Shown: in pieces, positions 58,413 through 64,000 of the stretch
Layout: each line of letters opens with the position of its first letter
How positions within the stretch are numbered: the first letter of the stretch is position 1
Source of the DNA: Streptomyces sp. NBC_00461
GTDB lineage: Bacteria; Actinomycetota; Actinomycetes; Streptomycetales; Streptomycetaceae
Length of the DNA stretch: 64,000 nt
Assembly (NCBI RefSeq): GCF_036013935.1
Contig: NZ_CP107902.1
Span: 620,001-684,000, forward strand
Direction: 5' to 3'
Translations under genes and position numbers: made by a program
The notes under the pieces: model-generated
The model's database searches: none
The model's input: only the letters and a program-made list of their open reading frames with translations
What the model was told of the DNA's origin: nothing

Positions 58413-61400
58413 TCAGCCGGCGGGCGCCTCCAGCTTGCTGATCCGCACCGCACCGGCGGCTTCGCCCGGGTGAGCGCTGGTCAGCGTGAGCCTCAGCCGG
58501 GAGCCGCGCGCGGCGTCGAAGGTGATGACCGTCGGCGCGTCCGTGGCGGTGGCCCAGTCGACCGCCGCTCCGGTGACGGGCACGTACCGGCGGCCGTTCC
58601 ACACGGCCGCCTCGACCGAACCGGGCAGGCTGTGTGTCGCGTCCACGGTGAAGGAGACCTCCACGCGGCCGAAGGTGCGGGGCCGGCCGTAGTCCACCAG
58701 GACCCAGTCCTGCGTCCGGGCGCCGTTGAACGCGGGCAGCAGGGCCGTGGCCGACTTGGCGAAGGCGTTGGACCAGCCGGTGGCCGCGTCGCCGTCCAGC
58801 ATCGCGGCGGGGAGCGTGTCCGGGCGGCCCGAGTAACTGGCGTCCGCGGACGGGTAGTTCGGGGGCGCCGGGTGCGCCGGTGCGAAGGCGGGCGCCGGGG
58901 TGGTGGCGACCGACCCGGCGTGCGTGGTGGGCACGGTCGCCGTGCCCGAGCGCAGTCCCTCCACCCGCGCGGTCACCTTCAGGATGCCGGCCTTGGTGCC
59001 CGAGCGCACGATCGCGAGCGCCTTGCCGTGGAAGGCGGTGCGGGTACGGGCCTGGTAGCGCTCGGCGCTCTCCTCACGTCCGTTGTCGAGTCCGGCGATC
59101 GAGCCACCCTTCACCTCGAAGGTGATCAGGTGCTCGGCGTCGGGCACCACCACTCCGCGGGCGTCGACGACGTCCGCGGTGACGAACACGAGTGAACGCC
59201 CGTCCGCGGCCAGGGACGTGCGGTCGGCGGTGAGCCGTACGGCATGCGCCTCGTCCGCCGTGCGCAGCACGTCGGTGGCGACCACCTTGCCGCCCTTGCG
59301 GGCCACCGCCTTCAACTCGCCCGGCCTGTAGGGCACTTTCCAGATGAGGTGGAGCTTGCCCGCGCTGCCGTTCGGGCTGGTGTAGCTGCCGGGGAAGGGG
59401 CCCGTGGTGAAGGTCCTGTCGTCGCCGGTCGCCTCCGTGGTCTCCAGATACGTACGGCCGTCCGTGGTCCTCTTGGTGTCGAAGGAGCGCGTGCCGAGGG
59501 ACTTTCCGTTGAGGAACAGTTCGACGTCGGCGACGTTGGAGTACGCCCACACCTCGACCGTGTCGCCCTCCTCGTGGTTCCAGCTCATGGGCAGCAGATG
59601 GACCATGGGCTCGCCGGTCCACTGGCTCTGGAACAGGTAGTACATGTCCTTGGGGAAGCCGGCCGTGTCGACCGCTCCGAAGAAGGACGCCTTCACCGGG
59701 AAGACGTCGTACGGGGTGGGCTCCCCGATGTAGTCGATGCCCGACCAGAGGAACTGGCCCGCGAACCACTTCCGGTCGCGGTCCTTCTTGTGCCCGTACT
59801 CCCCGCTCATGGTCCAGGAAGCCAGATTGTTGTCGTACGAGGAGGTCGCGCGCCTGCCCGGGGTGTGGTTCTCGCCGGTGTTGAGGTGCTCCGGCTCCTG
59901 GTACGCACCACGCGTCGAAGTCTCCGAGGAGGACTCGGACTCGAAGAGGAACAGGTGCGGGTAGGTCGCGTGCAGAGCGTCCACCGACCTGGCGGTGTTG
60001 TAGTTGAGGCCGAGCCCGTCGAGCTTGGCGAGCATCAGGTCGGCCGCGGAACCCTTGGCGGGCACACCGTGGTACTTGTTCGAGCCGATGACCAGCGGCC
60101 TGGTGTCGTCGGCGGCCTTGATCGCGCCGATGATCCGGTCGGCCATGGCGAGGCCCGCGGTCGAGGTGGAGTCGGGGATCTCGTTACCGATGGACCACAG
60201 GACGACGGCGGGCGAGTTGCGGGCGGCGAGGACCATCTCGGTGGCGTCCTTCTCGCACCACTCGTCGAAGAAGCGGCCGTAGTCGTATGTCGTCTTGCCG
60301 GTCCGCCAGCAGTCGAAGGCCTCCACCATCATCACGATCCCCAGCTCCTCGCAGACCTGGATGATCTGCGGCGAGGGCGGGTTGTGGGAGGTGCGGAAGG
60401 CGTTGACGCCCATCGACTTCATGATGGTCAGCTGTCTGCGCACCGCGTCGATGCTGATCGCCGCGCCGAGGGCGCCCTGGTCGTGGTGCAGGTCGACGCC
60501 CTTGATCTTGGTGGGGGTGCCGTTGAGCGCGAAGCCCTCGTCGGGGTCGAAGCGGTAGCTGCGGATGCCGAAGGTGGTGCGGTAGGTGTCGGCGGCTTTG
60601 CCGCCCACGCGCAGTTCCGTCTCCAGGGTGTAGCGGTGCGGGGCTTCGATGTCCCACAACTTGGGCCCGGGGACTGTGAGTTCATGGATCTCGGCCGCCC
60701 TGTCGGTCGTGTCCACGGTGGTCGCCCGGCGGGCCACCGTCCGCCCGCCGGGGTCCTTGACCGTCGAGCGGATCTCGACCTCGCTCGCGACGCCGGACTC
60801 GTTCACCACGGAGGTCCGTACGCGTACGACGGCCCGCTCCGGGGTGATGTCCGGCGTGGTGACGTGGGTGCCCCAGCGATCCACGTGCACCGGCTCGGTG
60901 ACCACGAGGCGGGCCTCGCGGTAGATGCCGCTGCCCGAGTACCAGCGGCTGCTCGGCAGTTGGTTCTGCACCTTGACCGCGATCACGTTCTCGGTGGTGC
61001 CGTCGGTGTGCAGCAGGTCGGTCAGGTCGAAGGCGAACCCGGTGTAGCCGTAGGGGTGCCGGCCGGCCTGCGTGCCGTTGCAGTAGACGTACGAGTCCAT
61101 GTAGACGCCGTCGAACTCCACCGAGATCCGCTTGCCGACGAACCCGGACGGCAGGGTGAAGGCGAGGCGGTACCAGCCGAGGCCGCCGGGGAAGAAGCCG
61201 GTGCCGCTGGTGGTGCCGTGCTCGGTGGTTGGGGTCTGCTCGATGCTCCAGTCGTGGGGGACCGCGACCTCGCGCCAGGCCGAGTCGTCGTAGCCGGGGT
61301 CGGCGGCCCGTGCGTAGGCGCCGGTCGGGTCGGTGATCCCGCCCGGGTTCACCAGCGCGAAGCGCCATCCGTCGCGCAGAGCGACGGTGCGGCGGCCGGA

Positions 61401-61508
61401 TCCGCCCGCGGCGGCCTCGGCGGCCCGCGCCACCGGGGTGCCGAGAAGCGCTCCGGCCGTCGGCGCGGCCGTGGAAGCGATCAGGACCGATCTCCGAGTC
61501 ACTGTCAT
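58413..61508 (-). CDS. Secreted GH2 beta-galactosidase with F5/8-type C domain
   Basis: A 1031-residue exported glycosidase. A Tat-like signal (TRRSVLIASTAAPTAGA) precedes the sugar-binding domain (40-210, WYRLAFTLPSGFVGKR), an Ig-like domain (215-315) and the GH2 TIM barrel (about 318-620). The acid/base Glu443 lies in SIGNEIP and the nucleophile in the FESES stretch (Glu525). Ig-like and DUF4982-type domains follow, and about 895-1031 form an F5/8 type C (CBM32-like) module (SADASYSGRPDTLPAAMLDG, then DWVLVDYGRPRTFGRVEVSF). It would remove terminal beta-galactose from plant or host glycans. It has its own terminator and no CebR box. Confidence 0.93.
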   Translation of the reverse strand: MTVTRRSVLIASTAAPTAGALLGTPVARAAEAAAGGSGRRTVALRDGWRFALVNPGGITDPTGAYARAADPGYDDSAWREVAVPHDWSIEQTPTTEHGTTSGTGFFPGGLGWYRLAFTLPSGFVGKRISVEFDGVYMDSYVYCNGTQAGRHPYGYTGFAFDLTDLLHTDGTTENVIAVKVQNQLPSSRWYSGSGIYREARLVVTEPVHVDRWGTHVTTPDITPERAVVRVRTSVVNESGVASEVEIRSTVKDPGGRTVARRATTVDTTDRAAEIHELTVPGPKLWDIEAPHRYTLETELRVGGKAADTYRTTFGIRSYRFDPDEGFALNGTPTKIKGVDLHHDQGALGAAISIDAVRRQLTIMKSMGVNAFRTSHNPPSPQIIQVCEELGIVMMVEAFDCWRTGKTTYDYGRFFDEWCEKDATEMVLAARNSPAVVLWSIGNEIPDSTSTAGLAMADRIIGAIKAADDTRPLVIGSNKYHGVPAKGSAADLMLAKLDGLGLNYNTARSVDALHATYPHLFLFESESSSETSTRGAYQEPEHLNTGENHTPGRRATSSYDNNLASWTMSGEYGHKKDRDRKWFAGQFLWSGIDYIGEPTPYDVFPVKASFFGAVDTAGFPKDMYYLFQSQWTGEPMVHLLPMSWNHEEGDTVEVWAYSNVADVELFLNGKSLGTRSFDTKRTTDGRTYLETTEATGDDRTFTTGPFPGSYTSPNGSAGKLHLIWKVPYRPGELKAVARKGGKVVATDVLRTADEAHAVRLTADRTSLAADGRSLVFVTADVVDARGVVVPDAEHLITFEVKGGSIAGLDNGREESAERYQARTRTAFHGKALAIVRSGTKAGILKVTARVEGLRSGTATVPTTHAGSVATTPAPAFAPAHPAPPNYPSADASYSGRPDTLPAAMLDGDAATGWSNAFAKSATALLPAFNGARTQDWVLVDYGRPRTFGRVEVSFTVDATHSLPGSVEAAVWNGRRYVPVTGAAVDWATATDAPTVITFDAARGSRLRLTLTSAHPGEAAGAVRISKLEAPAG

Positions 61509-61764
61509 GGCGGCTCCCCTTCATCAGGGCCCAGAAGTACTCACAACTGATCGTGAACAAACAGATTCTGACGCCGGGCCACGCGTGGCCGTCAAGGGTG
61601 CGGTGGCCTCGTTCTGCCCCACGGGACACAACGGCCGGATTTCCCCCTTGACCGTCCGGCCGCGTGCACGACGGGGTTCCCGTCCATGCGGGACGCGGAC
61701 GCACTAGGCTGGAACTCATGTGACTCACCGGTTCACTGTGAGTGTTCGCGATGGAGTGGCGGAG
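61509..61764. other. Divergent promoter region, no gene seen
   Basis: About 256 bases between divergent GH2 and phosphatase genes. No coding frame is convincing. A CTCAC/GTGAG inverted pair sits near 61724-61741. No LacI-type palindrome is present. Confidence 0.45.
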
Positions 61765-64000
61765 ATGAACCCGGAGTATCCGTTCGACGAGGCCGCGACG
61801 GCGCGGGCCGCCGTCGACGACTCGGGCACGCTCGTCGAGTGGAACGCGGGCGCGGAGAGACTGCTCGGCTGGCCGGCCGCCGAGGTCGTGGGCAGCCCCG
61901 CCGGGCGTCTGCTCGCCGACCGCGGGCCGCACGCGCCCTTCCCGCCCGACGGACTGCGCTGGGACGGCACCGTCGCCCTGCTCCACCGGGACGGACGTGA
62001 GGTGGCCGTGTGGCTGGTGGCCCACCACCGGCGGGCGGAGGACGGCGGCCCCGGCCGCTGGCACGCCTTCAGCCCACTCGACGGCAGCGGCCCCCGCCCC
62101 CCTGAAGACCCGCTGGCCGGCGCGGCTCCCACCCAGTCACCCTGTGCCGTCGCGGTCTACGACGAGCGGCTGCGGCTGCGCCACATCAACGACGCCATGG
62201 CCGACGTCATCGGGCTGCCCGAGGAGCGCATCCAGGGGCTGCGCCTGTCCGAGATCGGCGGCAGGCCGGAGAGCGAGGAGCTGGAGGAGAACATGCTGCG
62301 GGTTCTCGCCTCTGGGCGGGCGGCGGACATCCAGACGTACATGCGGACCGGCGGCGAGATCGCCGCGCACGCCTGGCTCGCCCGGATGGCCCCGGTCAGG
62401 GATGCCGAGGGCCGGGTGCGGGGCGTGTGCCTGGCCGCCCACGACTTCACCGACAACTACCTCGCCCGCGAGCGGCTGCAACTGGTCAACCAGGCGAGCG
62501 TGCGCATCGGCTCCACCCTCGACGTCACCCGTACGGCACAGGAGCTGGCGGACGTGTTCGTGCCCGCGCTGGCCGACCTGGTCAGTGTCGACCTGCTGGA
62601 CCTGCAGGAGCACAGCGTCGAACCCCCGCCGCGGCTCAGCGCCCCGATCGAGATGCGCCGCGCCGCGCACGGCTCGGTCAACCCCGGCACGCCCGAGGCC
62701 GTCCTCAAACCCGGACAGCTGGAGGTCTATCCCGACGGCTCGCCACAGGCCGACTCTCTGGTGGCGGGCCGCACGATCGTCGCCTCGCTCTCCTCGGGCG
62801 CTCTCGACAAGTGGCTCAGCTGGCACAAGACGCGCGCCGAGCGGGTCAGGGACTACGGCATCCACGCCACGATGTCCGTGCCTATCCAGGCCCGCGGTCT
62901 CACCCTCGGGGTCACGGTCCTCACCCGGTTCCGGCGCCCCGACCCGTTCACGGCCGACGACGTACTGCTCGCCGAGGAGATCACCGCCCGGGCCGCCGTG
63001 TGCATCGACAACGCCCGCCGTTTCTCCCGCGAGCGCGAGACAGCCTTGGCCCTGCAGCGCAGCCTGCTGCCCCGCTCGTTGCCGCGCACAGCCGCCGTCG
63101 ACGCCGCCTCGCGCTACCTTCCGGCGGCGCGGGCGGGGGTGGGCGGTGACTGGTTCGACGTGATCCCGCTGTCCGGGATGCGGGTCGCGATGGTCGTCGG
63201 GGACGTCGTGGGCCACGGCATCCAGGCCTCGGCCACGATGGGCCGGCTGCGTACCGCCGTCCGCACGCTCGCCGACATCGACCTCGCTCCCGACGAGCTG
63301 CTCACCCACCTCGACGACCTGGTGGTGCGGCTGTCGGCGGAGGCCGGCAACGACGGCAGTCCCGGTGAGGTCGGCGCCACCTGTCTGTACGCGGTCTACG
63401 ACCCGGTGTCGCGGCGTTGCACGCTGGCCCGGGCCGGGCATCCGCCGCCGGTCGTGGTGCCGCCCGGGGGTGAGCCGCAGCACGTGGAACTGCCGGCCGG
63501 GCCGCCGCTGGGCCTGGGAGGGCTGCCGTTCGAGTCCGCCGAGCTGGAGCTGCGTGAGGGCAGCGTGCTGTCGTTCTACACGGACGGCCTGATCGAGACC
63601 CGCGAGCGGGACGTGGACGCCAGTCACCAGCTGCTGTGCGACGCGCTGGCGACGTACTCCGACTCGCTGGACGAGACATGCGACCGGGTCCTGCACGCCC
63701 TGCTGCCGACGGGCGGCGCCCTGGACGACGTGGCCCTGCTGCTGGCCCGTACCCGCGGACTGCCCGCCTCCCAGGTCGCGACCTGGGACATCCCCCCGGA
63801 CCCGGCCCTGGTCGCGCCCATCCGCAAGCAGGCCGTGGAGCAGCTGGACACCTGGGGGCTGCAGGAGGCGGCCCTCACCGCCGAGCTGGTGGTGAGCGAG
63901 CTGGTCACCAACGCGATCCGCTACGGCGCCCGCCCGATCCGGCTGCGGCTGATCCACGACGGGGCCACGCTGATCTGCGAGGTGTCCGACACCAGCCACA
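61765..64000 (+). CDS. PAS-GAF-SpoIIE phosphatase with HATPase domain (3' partial)
   Basis: At least 745 residues, open to the right edge. PAS 1 (about 8-75, ARAAVDDSGTLVEWNAGAER), PAS 2 (125-235, VAVYDERLRLRHINDAMADV), GAF (245-420, DYGIHATMSVPIQARGLTLG), the PP2C-type SpoIIE domain (440-650, with GGDWFDVIPL and VGDVVGHGIQASATMGRL) and the start of the HATPase (ELVVSELVTNAIRYGARPIR) follow in order. ATG 61765 has GGAG eight bases ahead. Domain order and many segments match the protein at 30073-32415, so they are paralogues, probably acting on different anti-sigma antagonists. Confidence 0.92.
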   Translation, partial: MNPEYPFDEAATARAAVDDSGTLVEWNAGAERLLGWPAAEVVGSPAGRLLADRGPHAPFPPDGLRWDGTVALLHRDGREVAVWLVAHHRRAEDGGPGRWHAFSPLDGSGPRPPEDPLAGAAPTQSPCAVAVYDERLRLRHINDAMADVIGLPEERIQGLRLSEIGGRPESEELEENMLRVLASGRAADIQTYMRTGGEIAAHAWLARMAPVRDAEGRVRGVCLAAHDFTDNYLARERLQLVNQASVRIGSTLDVTRTAQELADVFVPALADLVSVDLLDLQEHSVEPPPRLSAPIEMRRAAHGSVNPGTPEAVLKPGQLEVYPDGSPQADSLVAGRTIVASLSSGALDKWLSWHKTRAERVRDYGIHATMSVPIQARGLTLGVTVLTRFRRPDPFTADDVLLAEEITARAAVCIDNARRFSRERETALALQRSLLPRSLPRTAAVDAASRYLPAARAGVGGDWFDVIPLSGMRVAMVVGDVVGHGIQASATMGRLRTAVRTLADIDLAPDELLTHLDDLVVRLSAEAGNDGSPGEVGATCLYAVYDPVSRRCTLARAGHPPPVVVPPGGEPQHVELPAGPPLGLGGLPFESAELELREGSVLSFYTDGLIETRERDVDASHQLLCDALATYSDSLDETCDRVLHALLPTGGALDDVALLLARTRGLPASQVATWDIPPDPALVAPIRKQAVEQLDTWGLQEAALTAELVVSELVTNAIRYGARPIRLRLIHDGATLICEVSDTSH

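Noticed and set aside
62137..63999. 620-codon minus-strand frame near the right edge
   Set aside because: Shadow of the second SpoIIE protein, whose own frame is open to the window edge and shows complete domain motifs.
1..64000. tRNA, rRNA, integrase, transposase or attachment sites
   Set aside because: I looked for cloverleaf-like segments, recombinase motifs and IS-type terminal repeats with a transposase between them and found none I could support.

Overview
The window is high-GC actinobacterial DNA and almost certainly a Streptomyces chromosome. The evidence is third-position G/C bias in every gene, GGAGG-type ribosome sites with many GTG starts, a dense set of secreted Tat/Sec carbohydrate-active enzymes, many TetR/MarR/LysR/PucR regulators, SpoIIE-type PP2C phosphatases, an exact CebR-type operator, and a copy of a short intergenic sequence I remember as dispersed in Streptomyces. 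I saw no rRNA, tRNA, CRISPR array, integrase, transposase or phage genes. The gene content (accessory catabolism, many one-off regulators, several broken genes) fits a chromosome arm rather than the core.

Layout: 1-5.3 kb holds a PL7 alginate lyase (cut by the left edge), a MarR-MFS efflux operon, a TetR remnant, a His/Gly-rich secreted peptide and small proteins. 5.4-11.6 kb holds a LysR/SDR divergent pair, an M20 amidohydrolase, hemerythrin, DoxX and alpha/beta hydrolase genes. 11.9-19 kb holds a P450, a PucR regulator, an SGNH esterase, a TetR/FusB-like pair around a perfect palindrome, a YciO/Sua5 protein and a dienelactone hydrolase. 19-25.6 kb holds a GH95 fucosidase with a ricin domain, a 1-kb gene-poor stretch with repeats and an orphan terminator, a GH64 glucanase behind a LacI-type palindrome, and an MHYT sensor. 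25.7-34.4 kb holds redox and stress genes, including a PAS-GAF-SpoIIE phosphatase and a Bcp-DoxX operon. 34.4-41.1 kb is rich in regulators, with operator clusters and three gene remnants (AraC, MFS, histidine kinase). 41-47 kb holds a stand-alone ATP-dependent DNA ligase, an NLP-type (NPP1) protein, a frameshifted glycosidase and a lactate monooxygenase/D-2-hydroxyacid dehydrogenase operon. 47-51 kb holds a sigma-like/zinc/TM/ricin fusion protein, a Fic/RHH toxin-antitoxin pair and an ogt-2OG oxygenase repair operon. 51-56 kb holds hemerythrin and MFS genes divergent from an ECF41-type sigma factor that is coupled to an orphan cytochrome b (QcrB-like). 56-61.5 kb holds a GH9 cellulase under a CebR box and a GH2 beta-galactosidase. 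From 61.8 kb to the right edge runs a second PAS-GAF-SpoIIE phosphatase.

How the genes work together: the clearest theme is extracellular polysaccharide use (PL7, GH95, GH64, GH9, GH2, SGNH esterase, six-hairpin glycosidase), with LacI/CebR-type control visible at two of the genes. A second theme is oxidative, alkylation and electrophile stress (Bcp, two hemerythrins, DoxX proteins, Ogt plus oxygenase, quinone-reductase-like MDR, efflux pumps). The most unusual single locus is the membrane-anchored sigma-like protein with an outside ricin lectin domain. It could be a one-piece glycan-sensing regulator, but that is inference from architecture only.
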